From Dendrocalamus latiflorus (taxonomy: Eukaryota > Streptophyta > Magnoliopsida > Poales > Poaceae): a stretch of 64,000 bases of DNA. A program made the position numbers and the translations under genes. The stretch is taken from assembly GCA_017311315.1 (NCBI GenBank), contig CM029663.1:14989412-15053411 (forward strand), given 5' to 3'. Below the pieces are notes generated by a model, which was given only the letters and a program-made list of their open reading frames with translations, ran no database searches and was not told where the DNA came from. This document shows, in pieces, positions 34,801 through 46,044 of this stretch. How positions within the stretch are numbered: position 1 is the first letter of the stretch; every line of letters starts with the position of its first letter.

Positions 34801-37800
34801 ATTACAAAAAATTCACAATATGACACCATCTGTGAAAAGGTTATTCCTTAAAGTAGTTCATCTCCCTAGTACGTAATCTTCATAACACATTTTCAGTTTT
34901 TTACCCAAATATCTTACATGTGAAGTAATGAAGATGTAACCATTAGAAATTTATATAAGCATCTCAAGTCATCGATTATGGAGATCTCTAATCAGTGGAG
35001 ATCTCAAGGCATACAGGGCACATAAGTAAGCATCCAATGCAGACTACAGTGCATCTACAAATTCAAATTTTCGCATTTCATATTTTGGGCGGTTTTTTAA
35101 ATCCCGGTTCCAGGCGGTACATCCGGTTACCAGCGGTTACCGGCCGGTAACCGGCGGTAAACCGATCCCTGGCTACAACAGATGGCAAGCTATCTCCAAT
35201 CTGTGTCTCTAAGCTGAAATGTGTTAATTTTTCATAATACCCATCTGAACTCCTTGTCTCCATTAAATGTAGAAAGTGACGATTCGGTTTAGTACGCCTA
35301 ATATATGTAACAGTTCATATTTTGGTAGCATAGCAAGCTTTGTTTCTTAAATTTTTATTCTGTTAACTGTTCTCCAATAAAACCAATAGTAGGAGTAGGA
35401 CAATTAATACAGCTAACACTTTTGAGAGTTCATTTAACAGGTATCACCAAGTTGACAGTGATGATTTGACCATAGCAATTAACTTTTGGTGGAAGTCAAG
35501 AATAATGACTGAAATGTTAGAACATATGGACGCCTACTATCTACGCCGAATCCTGAGCAGGTATTTTATTATATTGTAGTTATATACATTTCCTTCAATA
35601 TGTATTGCACTCCCCCAAATTGATTGTCTGTAGTGTAATTAAGTGTAAGAGTACGCTGTATTTCCTAGCCACCCTCAGATTGCCACTCCTAGTCTTTGGC
35701 AAGTAATCATCATACTGTGCATGTGTAATTGTGTATTAAATAGGTGGTAACATAGCAATACAAGCATATTGACATTACAGTTAATTTTTGGGTATGCATG
35801 GAGAGATGTTACCATTTCACAAGTCAATTTGTAGAGTAGGGTCATCTCTTTCAAAGCACTAAAGCAAATCACAGAAAATTATTAAAAAATGGGAAGTGTC
35901 CAAACCCATAAGATGAAGCATAATGGTGCTGTGATGAAGCAATAATGGTGCTGTTAACTAGAAATTCCTGTTCAGTGGTTACTCTCCCCTGTAAATAGGA
36001 TGTAATTCCATATCATGAGGGGCAGGTATTGGATCTGACTTTACATTTGATGGATATTGATGAAACTGCTTGCTAACCAAATCTTTGGCGTATATGGGCA
36101 CTACTCTATAAAAACAGCTATTATCACTTTACTCAGCACCAGTTCCCTGTTCTGTAGGTAGTACCATTTCATCAGAATATGCAGTTGTTTACTGAAGGAC
36201 GTCTAGAATTGTTCTTTTTCTAATGTCAAGTTTCTATATTGAATGTTTATTTCTCAATACCTGTTTTTAACCAATATCTGACTGGTTTCCCCATTGTTTT
36301 GGCACTACCTCACTGGTTTCTACCTCTAAACATGATTTGTAGTGAAGATTGGTGGATAAGGAGATGGTATGCCCCATAACCCTCTTTTGTTTATTATGAT
36401 AAAACAAGACTTTTGTTTCATCATTTGAAAAATCTACGAATATGCTATTGGCTTCTAGTAGTCACCTGGTCTATATCTACTTGCCTGCAGTACTAGATAC
36501 ATGCACTTAGCAATACCTTGTGTTGTGTCCTTGGTTCTTCATTCCTACTCTGTGGACTTTGGTAACTTGGTTCCTCTCCCATGAGACAGAACAAAATGGT
36601 GCAGAAGAGTTCTCATTTGAAAGGTAGCGCCAGTTTTCAGCCTATGGACGAAGCTTCGAGAGGTCAGTACTTTATGGCACTTGAGGCATCTTAAGCATTT
36701 CATGCTATTACTTATTTTAATTGAATTCAGGGATATAATGACTGCATAGATTTGTAGTGCTCTCCAAAGTTATATTGGCAGTTGGTGAATGTTATAGTGT
36801 TTTTCAAAGTTTGATGTCACACAGTCACAGTAACTTTTGGTTCCTATCATGTACGGATCTACCATTTGTTTCCATTTAGGAATAAAGCAATGGTTACCCC
36901 CTTCATATTGTTTTTATTATATTTATTTGGACTAAATCCCCTTATGATTCTCACACAAACAAGAACTTTTGTTAATCATTTAACAGGTTCCCAGCATTTC
37001 AATTTGCACAACCAGGTTAAAAATTCTGATTCATCTGACAAGAAAGATTCACCATTGCAAACTTTGGAACCCTCCACCTTCCAAGCGCTTTATGAACTCA
37101 TCTCGTTAGTTCACGACGGTGTTAAAGTGGTTAACCAAAATGACATGACAGAACCCACATCTCAGGATACATCTTCCAACCGAAGCAATGAAAGAAATAA
37201 GATTGCTGCAGATGATTCATCTCTCTTGGAGAAAGATCCTGTTGCAAAAATCATTTTGCCAGTTGAACCACTTGAATTGCGGAGTATGCTACTAGCAATG
37301 GTGGTATGTATTATGTATTGAAAAATTAATTGGCTGATATCATAGCATTTCTCTTCTCTTTCCAAATCTAACCTCTTTGTACTTTATATACCTTGTCTGT
37401 CAAAAAAAAGAGCAAATAAGTTACTCTTGTTTCCTATGCTTTCCATATGAGTATATACATGTGCAAACCTTCATCAGTGTGCATGGAGAATCATACATAC
37501 CACCATTATGGTTTATAATCTGTTCAGCATCTGGGCTATTCAACACTGAACCATATTTTTATTGTTGTTAAGCTGAGTACTCTTAAACATTTCCATGCTT
37601 TTCAGCATACTTTCCCAAGGACATTAGAAGCTTTAGTCCTCAACATACTTGGACCAATAGGAGCAGAGATACTGACTAGGAAGTTCGATGAGATGGATCA
37701 ACACACCACAAAAGAAGAACAGTTAGTACCCTCTCCTGTCATTTTCTTAACGCAGACGATAGTGACCCTTTTAAACTGTTGAATGGCATGATACAGGAGT

Positions 37801-38224
37801 GAGTTCTACAAGATATTCTACAGTGTGTTTGATGACCATTATGCTGCAATGGATGCACTTCTCAATGGGAAGGAATTATTTTCCTTTCAGGTACTTCTTT
37901 TTATAAAACATTTCCATTTCATAAAATAGAACAGTGAAAAATCAGATATCCAATCTGTTAATAATGTACCAACTTATATCAAAATATCGTTACGCTTTCA
38001 ACCTGTTGTGGAACTAAGCAAGCAACTAGCTTGCCTTAATGGTATCATGATGACTTGCTAACATAGAAATCTCCGTTAATGTTAGTGCTAAATTTGACGT
38101 AATGAATGCAAGCGTTTAGGAGTACCAACCTATCACGTTTACTAATGTTTTTTTTTCCCTGGTGCAGGTATTCCAGAATGTCCTAGACCAATATCTCAGA
38201 GTTCATGTTGACCAACCCAGCTAA
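31825..38224 (+). CDS. JmjC/cupin_8-domain oxygenase
   Basis: Fifteen exons: 31825-31953, 32096-32173, 32290-32376, 32483-32659, 32742-32810, 32921-33047, 33529-33601, 33709-33825, 35441-35560, 36348-36366, 36590-36662, 36987-37303, 37606-37721, 37797-37890, 38168-38224. They join to 550 codons in frame. The protein is a predicted Fe(II)/2-oxoglutarate-dependent JmjC enzyme. Iron ligands are His206 and Asp208 (STHYDPHHN) and His288 (GWYHQVDS); Lys221, 15 residues after the first His, is placed like the 2-oxoglutarate lysine of FIH. Residues 1-60 resemble the N-terminus of plant JmjC-domain proteins related to KDM8/TYW5; 310-550 are helical and Ser-rich. The substrate (protein, histone or tRNA) cannot be told from sequence. 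Intron 4 is GC-AG, exon 10 has 19 nt, and intron 8 holds a hAT element. The start is the first in-frame ATG. Confidence 0.92.
32062..32081 (+). repeat. Homopolymer of 20 G in intron 1
   Basis: Twenty consecutive G, ending 12 bp before the acceptor AG (32094-32095) of JmjC exon 2, where a pyrimidine tract would be expected. The run could form a G-quadruplex in the pre-mRNA, and its assembled length is likely unreliable. Confidence 0.9.
33954..35171. mobile_element. Non-autonomous hAT element in JmjC intron 8
   Basis: 1218 bp, starting CAAGGATTGAAAAACCGG and ending in the near-complement ...AAACCGATCCCTG. It is flanked by a perfect 8-bp duplication, GCTACAAC (33946-33953 and 35172-35179). Subterminal clusters of CCGGTTACCGGCCGGTAACC-like dyads mark both ends. 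The interior is AT-rich with no transposase. Confidence 0.9.
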
Positions 38225-38688
38225 TGTACTAACTACTGCGGACCAATACATGGATCATGGAGCTGGTAGTCAGCCTCACTCCAGGAGTTGTCTTAGGAAA
38301 ATTCGATCGTGTGGTTTGTTGGAGGAATTATCGATGAACGGGCGCGTTGTTGTTCAGAACTTATGATACTGAAAGGAATTTGAGGCTTTGCTCTCGGAAC
38401 GGTTTTACTATTCTAAATTTCTAATGATTTAGATATCTGAGGAGCTACTTGCAATGAAAATTTTCTAGCTGTGCCAGTAGTCACCCATACCAATTTCTGG
38501 GAAAGTGTTCCGGAATCTGGCAAGAAAAAATGAAGCTAGTTGAGCCAATTCGTAATGTGCCACAGTTCCTTAATTCTAACCCACATACGCCCCCGTGCAA
38601 CATATACCCTATGGAACCTACTCGGTTGTGGAGCCAGAAAAGATGGGCAAGGACAGAGAAAAAACCTATGGAAGGAGATGGTCAGAGC
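38225..38688. other. 3' flank of the JmjC gene
   Basis: Holds the presumptive 3' UTR. No polyadenylation signal could be singled out, and no other gene is visible. Confidence 0.5.
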
Positions 38689-39683
38689 TAGGGCTCGAAA
38701 AATAGCTCGAGGCTTGCAAGTTGGTTCAGCTTAGGCTTATGAATTTTCAAGTCAAGTTGAGCCTCATTCGAAGCTCATAAAAAAAATCAAGCCGATCCCA
38801 AGCCACTAGTGAGTCGGCTCACGAGCCTAATTTGACTCGTGTGTGCAGTCTAGTCCACAGAGCCCAGCCCATGTAAGGGAGAGGAGCTAACAAGATTTAG
38901 CCTAGACCAACAATGCATGTGAGAATTGTCTAGCAAAAGAGACGAACGAGTTTGGAGGGAGACAAGTCCACGTGAGGGAGTGAGATCTCCCCCACCCACC
39001 AACTTCCTTCGTCTCGCTCACTGTCTCTGACCTAATTCACCATGGATCCCTTCTACGGAGGTCAGCGCCGCCCCTCCCCCCAGTTTCCCTGTGGTTCTCC
39101 GGTGTTTTTCAATACATTTTTTGGGCGTCCATAGCGATGCGCCGCTTCAATCTATTTAATTCGGCGTCTAATATGCGATTAAGGCGGTGCAGATTGGGTA
39201 ATTGCATGCTCCATGGTGAGATTCATGGGTGCTTCTAGGTTGGGAGTTTAGGGGTTCGCATGCAATTGCGTAGCATTCATCTCTCCAATCCGAGATTTAG
39301 CCTTTTGGAGGAGGGTTTATGCACGTGATACATTTCTTAGCGATTTATACTGTTTTAATAATTGATTAGTGGTTCTTGCTGATGCGTGGTTCTACTAGTG
39401 GTGGTGGAGTCGAAGGCAACACACGGAGGAGGAGATGTTGTTGCCGCCGCTAGTGTCAGATTCGGTGCTGCATGCAGTAATAGCTATTCGCATTGCCTCC
39501 TTTCTCCTGCAAGGAGGTGCCAGCGACACGGTTTCCTGACTTTACATCGTTTTCCTACGATGTACATGTCCATGGCTGGTGCCCCCCATGGATTCGGCTC
39601 ATGAGCTGATTCAAGCCCACTCAAGCTAAGTCAAGCTGAGCTTTTAGCTTGTTCGAGCCGGCTCGACTCATTTTTAGCCAAGC
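38689..39683. mobile_element. hAT-like element with CTCGAG-rich ends
   Basis: Ends are TAGGGCTCGAAAAATAGCTC and, read inward from the right, GGCTTGGCTAAAAATGAGTC. Both are followed by GAGCCG / GCTCGA / AAGCTCA words. CAGAGC flanks both sides (38683-38688 and 39684-39689). The middle (39000-39600) is more GC-rich, with a genic-looking CT-rich leader, but no recognisable protein. Confidence 0.5.
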
Positions 39684-39689
39684 CAGAGC

Positions 39690-42115
39690 GTAAAAAGTGA
39701 GGATGCCAGCAACCTAGGGGGAGGCAAAGCACTTAGACGCGTGCATGCCTGGACGGTTTAGAGCACATGTCCACGCAAATGGAAGTCCCCGTATAATTTG
39801 GTAGTGGGTATTGTCTACAGGGGTATTTTTGATCAAGCAACCATATGTAAGGGCAACTTCCACGATTCTTCTATAGGAAAACCGAGTACCAGTACAGTGA
39901 GTAGAATTTTTTATGTAGCTGGTCTCATTGTGCCACCGAAATTTTAAATCTAGCCCTATACCCCCGCAATTGCAGATTTGGCCCCCTTCCCGACCACAGA
40001 GCACGGGATGCTGACATGCGCCACATTTCGTGCTATGCGAGCACATAATTTTGGGGCAATTGCAGGACCACGGCGCAGCATAGGTCTTCATGACCAGTCG
40101 CAGGAAGTGGCGGACCCGGCGTGGTCCCGTGTACCACGAACACGGAAGGCTTGTCCTGCGCGGCACAAGCGCGGAAGGCGTGTCCCGTGTGGCACAGGCG
40201 CGGAAGGGCGCTTTGGGCCTAGCGTTGGCGCATCCCACGCAACCTGGGCAAGGAAGGCACGTCGATTCATGGCCGCGGCACCACGCATCGGCTCTCGACT
40301 GCGCTGGACCCCCGGGCATCTCCAGGCATCGGCTCGCACATCCCGTGTGTTTGCTAGCCCCCCACGCTGTGCCCCTCGTCGCACACAATAAATAGGTTGG
40401 GTTGGTTTCATCGGGGATAGCCCCATTTCAACAGTTCTTCCACAGCAACACAGAGCCCAAGAGAGAGAGAAAAGGGAGGAAGGAAAGGTGTTCAAACACG
40501 AAATTTGTAGTCGTTTTGATTACGAATTTGAAGTGTTCGTAGTTGCAAAAGTTGTAGATCGGCTTGTGAGCTTCAAGAAAGGTAATTTTCATCCCTATGT
40601 GACTATAGTTTTAGTAATGTGATTAGCATGTAATTAGCTAAATAGTAACTTCTTAGTATAGAAAAATTGCAGTGTACTTAGCAAAGTGGTACCCTCTCTG
40701 TTCATCACTTAGAAGACTTAGTGCTGTTAGTGTGGTTAATTCTTAATTAGTCACAGCAATTACTATGACATTGCTTCTGTGTACGTACTTGAAAATATCA
40801 GTATGTAAGAATCTTGTATAGATGTCGCCAAGAACATAGAAGTGAGTGAAAAAGAGAACTAAGTTTGCATGGTGAATGAGAACACACAATATTTCAGTTG
40901 AACAAATGTAGTTGACGTTCCACTAACATAATATTAGTTGGCAACAAATGGCAGCTAGATGTTCGTTTTAGATGCAGTTGACATAGCAAAAACAGAAGAT
41001 GGGCTTAAGAGCCTAGGATGGTCACGTACGAAACCTAACGTATAGCTAAATTAATTTGCATGCGAACAAAATTATTACAATTAGTGCGTTAGAAAAAATT
41101 ATTACGCAATATGAAGGGTGTTAAAATTAATTTTAAAGTACGCAGACTATTTTGACATTATTAGTTAGAAGTACACAGACTTTTTGACGAAACATATTGA
41201 AAATAATTTTCGTATGTCATACTTTGAAGTGCATAATGTTTGAGTTTTTGGCTGTTTTCGAACCCATATTTGCAAGAATGGCGGTCGTTGCACGGAATTT
41301 GCAAAAATGGTGCATTCACCGCACGGCCACCGCATTACGAAATTTTATGCAGAGGCTCCTGACACAGTGTACTTGATTATGTATTATTTTCGTAGTTTTA
41401 TCCATCTTGAATGTCACTCAAGAATCCATTTAAGTAGACTATTTGTAGGAACTTTTAATGTAGCAAATGAGCTCTAAAAATTACGAATTTTTTTAAGGAT
41501 CCTTGCACAGTGGACTTAATTGTGTAATTTCTCCAAAAAATTATCTCAAAAATCAAGGGTTTAGGTGTCAAAAAATCGAATTTCAGGTTTTCGAAATTAG
41601 GGCTTCATGATTTCATATGACTTGGAATGTGAGAAGTTTAGTACTACATGACTACTCTATGTCGCCCTGTCACTTCGGGCTCCTCTTTGAGTTAGGGTTT
41701 CATGGTTAATTTTGTATTCGATTACACAAGGAATAGATAGCCCCAAGACTATTACCTTACGCGTTGCATAAATGTTACACAAATCTTTCAAGTTTTGTCA
41801 ACTTCGCTACTACATCGGTATAGAGCAACATAAGCATCCGGACCATGTATGAATACAAGTCTTTAGGAGATACGAAAAATATGATAGGTAGAACCAGGGG
41901 CTACAATAGCCATTCTTGCAAATACGGGTCCGAAAACCACCAAAAGAGCATAAAACTATGATTTTCATCCACATGTGAGTACAGTTTTAGCAATGTGATT
42001 AGAATGTAATTAGCTAAATGACAGGCTGTTAGTACAGAATAGTAGTAGTTAGCCTTGTGTACTTCATCATGTGTTAACTGGATTTCGTAAGTGGATTCCG
42101 TACGCACCACTGTCA
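39690..42115 (+). other. Upstream region and probable intron of the second MULE
   Basis: 40430-40575 is a purine-rich leader like that of the first MULE, ending at a donor (AAG|GTAATT, near 40580). The matching acceptor, CACTGTCAG, precedes the start codon at about 42115. Between them, near-identical stretches at 40582-40650 and 41961-42035 (TTTTAGTAATGTGATTAG-like) suggest an insertion. Inverted TTTGCAAGAATGGC words at 41266-41285 and 41911-41930 would belong to it. A short GC-rich tandem (about 29 bp, words GGCACAAGCGCGGAAGGCG) lies at 40143-40210. Confidence 0.45.
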
Positions 42116-42123
42116 GGTACAAA

Positions 42124-43131
42124 ATGTCAGACATTCAGGATTTGTTCCTATTCTATGGGGATGGTCTCGTGCGTGACGGACCATATAGGATGAACATATC
42201 AAATTGTGGCCGGACCGTGATCCAGGCACTGGGTCTGAAGGACATGACCTTGTCGAAGCTCAGGAGTTGTGTGCGTTTTGCGTTCGATCGACACACTACA
42301 AACAAGAAGCTACGCATCAATGCGTTGTATGCCTCAACAGTGAGTGGTGTAGGGGAAACCTTTTGGCAACTTCTGAATGTAACAAGTGACACATCATGGG
42401 CTAATTACACGGAGGTATGTGCAAATCGGCTACTGCGATATATGCGAAACTGCTGGTGTATGTTCAGTTTATGGAGAGGATAGAATCATTCGGCATGGGT
42501 AATTCCGATGGAACTGCTACTGATGGAGTGTCTAGTTGTTCTCTGATGGTGATGTAGATGTTGGTGTTGGCACAAGTGCAATGGAGGAAGTAGGCAAAGG
42601 AGACCTGAGGAGGCATGCCAAACAATGGCATGGATAGATGGTGGGTAGCCCGCAAGTACCTTGCCGACCAGGTGGGAGAGGTGGATGGTGAGGAGGAGGA
42701 TGTACAACAGATAGTTCCGAAGACGAGGAAGGTAGGCAAGCTGCTATGGGCGGTGTACTTTGTGGAGTTGTGACCACCGACGTTGCTTATGTCTCCTCTA
42801 GATTGGATGACATCGCAGCGATATCTTTGGTTATGCCACAGCTAGAGGAAGCATAGTGGGGGAATAATAAAGACACTCTACTCTTACTGCGGTGCTTCCC
42901 TAATAAGAGTGTTGCCCAGCAAGCCATTATCAGATATGCCGTCAACATCAACCGAATGTATTGGGTGCGTAGGTCAAACCCTGACACCTATATCAAGAAG
43001 TGTGTGGATGATTCTTGCGCTGCCAAGGTCTATGTGCAACGGTTGAGGGGTGCGGGCACGGACTTTAGGATAACAGTGCTAAAGGATCACACATGCGAGT
43101 TTGTTGAGCCATGTCGTCATGTTGTCTAATT
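42124..43131 (+). pseudogene. MULE transposase N-terminal part, broken
   Basis: From ATG 42124 (MSDIQDLFLFYGDG) a MULE N-terminal domain runs to about 42480, homologous in style to the first MULE's N-terminus. A linker follows with at least one frame change (frame 1 to frame 2). From 42782 comes a MuDR DNA-binding segment (words FPNKSVAQQAIIRYAV, YIKKCVDDSCAAKVYV and DHTCEF), with a TAG stop just before it at 42854-42856. It ends at TAA 43129-43131 without DDE, SWIM or knuckle domains. It cannot act as a transposase. Confidence 0.8.
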
Positions 43132-43192
43132 TTTGTAGTACGTTCGTATGCACTCTAGTTGTTTGTTCTCTTTTTGTATGTACTGGAATGTG

Positions 43193-44700
43193 CAGCTGTA
43201 AGTTCAAGCTCCATTAAGTTGATTTTGGTTATTAATGACAAATACAATTATGAGACTAACTTGTTTATTAACTATGATATTGCCTAGTCTGATTTGGATG
43301 TGATTAATGACAAATGCAATTATGAGACTAACTTGTTTATTGATTATGATATTGCTTAGTCTCATTTGGATAAAAAGGTAAAAAAATTATAGAGGTATGC
43401 ATTCGACATCATATTGTTATATCTTATTGCATTCATCGGATCTAAAATATAGGTTAAACTCCATAAATAATCTAATTTGAATATGTGCATGTGTTTTTAT
43501 TATACATTCTTGTATGCACATATTTAGGGGGAGTTCACTCTATATTTTGTGGTTTCATGAGATTGATCCATATTTACCTTTCAACACATATTAGGATCTG
43601 TATTTTAAAACGCATCCTTTGAGTATATAAACCTTGTGTGGTTCATATATACTTATAATTAATTTAAATTAAATCAATTGTAATCGGTTTATCATCAATC
43701 ATTAAAGAAAAGGATTGAAGAATCTAGTTCCTACATCATATGTTAATGGTAGGATGATTAATAACAACCGGTTTAGTAAGCTTTGCTAGCAATTAATCTC
43801 AAAGAAAAACACTCATATTCAAATAAGTTAATTGCTTTAAAAGCTTATCCTAGAGTATACAACTGTTGTGTACATGTTGTATACTTGCAGATCAATCTTT
43901 ATCTGATTATTTGTTGAGATTGCCATGAATTATCAAAAGGAAAAAGATTGTAGAATCTAATCTCTGCATTATGAGTTAATGGTGAAATTTTGGTAATTAA
44001 TGGCAATTGGTTTGTTGCGTAACATTTTTTATGAGTTGGATGAATAGGTTAAGTTCCACAAATGAGGATGACTTGGGATAACTTCATGTGTTGAAGATCG
44101 TCAAGTCAATACACGGGATGAAAGATGGCTTCATAAGTTGAAGGCTATCAAGAGGAGGATGTATCATGTGTTGATGCACATTAAGATTCCCAAGAGAAGA
44201 TAATCTTAAGTTGACCATCAAGTGAATAGAAAACCCATCATGTGTTTATGGAGTTTAAGTGAAGAATGCATCATAGGTTGATGCATACTAAGACAATGAC
44301 CCGAACTTGAAGAGAAGATGTGCATCATCAATCTTCAAGAGGATGCTCAAGAAGATGTGTGTCATCAATCTTCAACACATTATCATCTCCTCTTGGACAT
44401 GTATCAACTCATGATGCATCCACCACATGACTTGATAATCTTCAACACATGAACTCATCCCAAGTCATCCTCATCTATGAAACCTAACATACTCACCCAA
44501 CTCATGGAAAAAGTTAGTCCACAAAACAATTGCCATCAATTACCAAACTTCACCTTTAACATATAATGGAGGGACTAGATTCTACAATCTTTCCTTTTTG
44601 GTAATTCATGACAATCTCAACAAATAATGAGATAAAGATTGTATTTACGAGTATACAACATATACACAACACTTTGACATAAAGATTGTATTTTATAAAC
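43193..44700. repeat. LTR fragments in head-to-head arrangement
   Basis: 43193-44370 is plus-oriented and matches in inverse the sequence at 49650-49085 and 48085-47650. At about 44370 the orientation flips, and 44390-44700 directly repeats 47800-48080 (words CATCCACCACATGACTTGAT and AACTCATGGAAAAAGTTAGT). Thus two pieces of the same Sirevirus-type LTR stand in opposite directions next to the gag relic. Confidence 0.75.
43231..43374. repeat. 72-bp tandem duplication
   Basis: The unit ATTAATGACAAATRCAATTA...TAGTCT starts at 43231 and again at 43303, with few differences. It lies in the LTR fragment just described. Confidence 0.85.
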
Positions 44701-44739
44701 TAACATTCTTAGCAAACACATTGACATTTCTATCATTTC

Positions 44740-45990
44740 TAAGTAAATAATGTTCATTATAAAGAGAGAGCTTAAGAGTGATACCTTTGGGACAATCCTT
44801 ACTTACATGCCCCTTTTCCCGGCAATTATAGCAAGTTTGGCAATTGCTACCTCTTCTTATCTTTTTTACTTGCTCATTGCCGGTTTGCCTCTTTACTGAT
44901 GACTTTGTCTTATGATCTTATCATCAACTTTGTTGGGGCACTTAGAAGCGAAGTGTTCCTTCTTATTGCATCCAAAGCATTTGATATTATTGAATTATTT
45001 TTCATACTGCTTTGGGATACTGTTCACCTTTTTCTTGTAGATAAAACCGATATCTCTCTTTTTATTTGACTTTCTTTGGTTTTCCAATATTTTGTCAAGA
45101 GAGGCCTTCCCTTTTGTAGCTTTTCTCCAAGTTATTTCTCAATATTGTGACTTGTGCCTTGAGCTCATTATTTTTCTCTACAATGTTAGTATTGCAATGC
45201 ATAGAGAAAGTAGGAGCATCTATTTTTGAGCAATAAGATATATCAATCAAATCATCACAATAGGTGGATTTGCTAACCTTAGATAAAATGCAAGAATTAG
45301 GAGCTACACATGGCATATCATCTAATAAATTGCAAGTGATTCCTATATCCACCTTAGGACTAGAATATTCCTTAAGAAGGAGAATTTCGTGTTATCCTTT
45401 TAAATTATTATAATCATTTTGAAGAGAGATATGCTCATTCTTCAAAATCTTATATTTAGCTTTCTCTTTTCCAAGAAATTCGTTAAGCTCTTCTAGTATA
45501 TCCATCAACTCATTATAAGAAGGTTCATCATCATTATCAATTACCTTCTTTTTACCTTTAGCCATAAAGTATCGAGTTAATATGGAGAGAATGGTGGATT
45601 CTTCATTGTCAAAGCTAGAGGTTGAACATTCTTATCCCGACATCCACTCTTCTTTGCAATCGTCATCGTTTGATGTGGACATTTCATATTTGTCTTGAAT
45701 TTTCGTCCACATATCATGAGCACTCTCAAGATTGCATATTGTATTGAACACATTTACACTCAAAGCACTAAATAAAATGTTACATGCTTGAGCGTCGAGA
45801 TGTGAGCATTTCGCATCCTCAATTGTTGGAGCAAGAGGATCCTTAGGAGAAAAACCCACATCTATAATCCGCCATATTTTTGGGCTCATGGCTTTAAAAT
45901 AGCATATCATGCGGATTGTCCAATTTGCACAATTTGTGCCATCAAATTAAGGTGTATCATCTAGGTGCACTATTTCACTAGTTGCCATCC
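44740..45990 (-). pseudogene. Sirevirus gag relic
   Basis: Minus-strand gag with the N-terminal words AMSPKIWRIIDVGF, SHLDAQACNILFSALS and LESAHDMW, and the central MDILEELNEFLGKEKAKY. The knuckle CYNCREKGHVSKDC lies near 44790-44840. It is clearly related to the Gag at 18330, but carries a large internal deletion after residue 90 or so and many stops. Pol is absent. Confidence 0.88.
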
Positions 45991-46030
45991 TTCTCTCTAG
46001 ACGATTAAGTCTAAAACAATGAGAGACCAA

Positions 46031-46042
46031 GCTCTGATACCA
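46031..46042 (-). promoter_or_regulatory. Primer-binding site of the minus-strand Sirevirus relic
   Basis: On the minus strand TGGTATCAGAGC, exact initiator-Met complement, immediately after an LTR ending in GATCTTATA. Confidence 0.92.
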
Positions 46043-46044
46043 CT

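Noticed and set aside
39714..40495. Overlapping frames of 224, 137 and 135 codons on both strands
   Set aside because: GC-rich DNA upstream of a MULE; frames open in several phases with no conserved motif.
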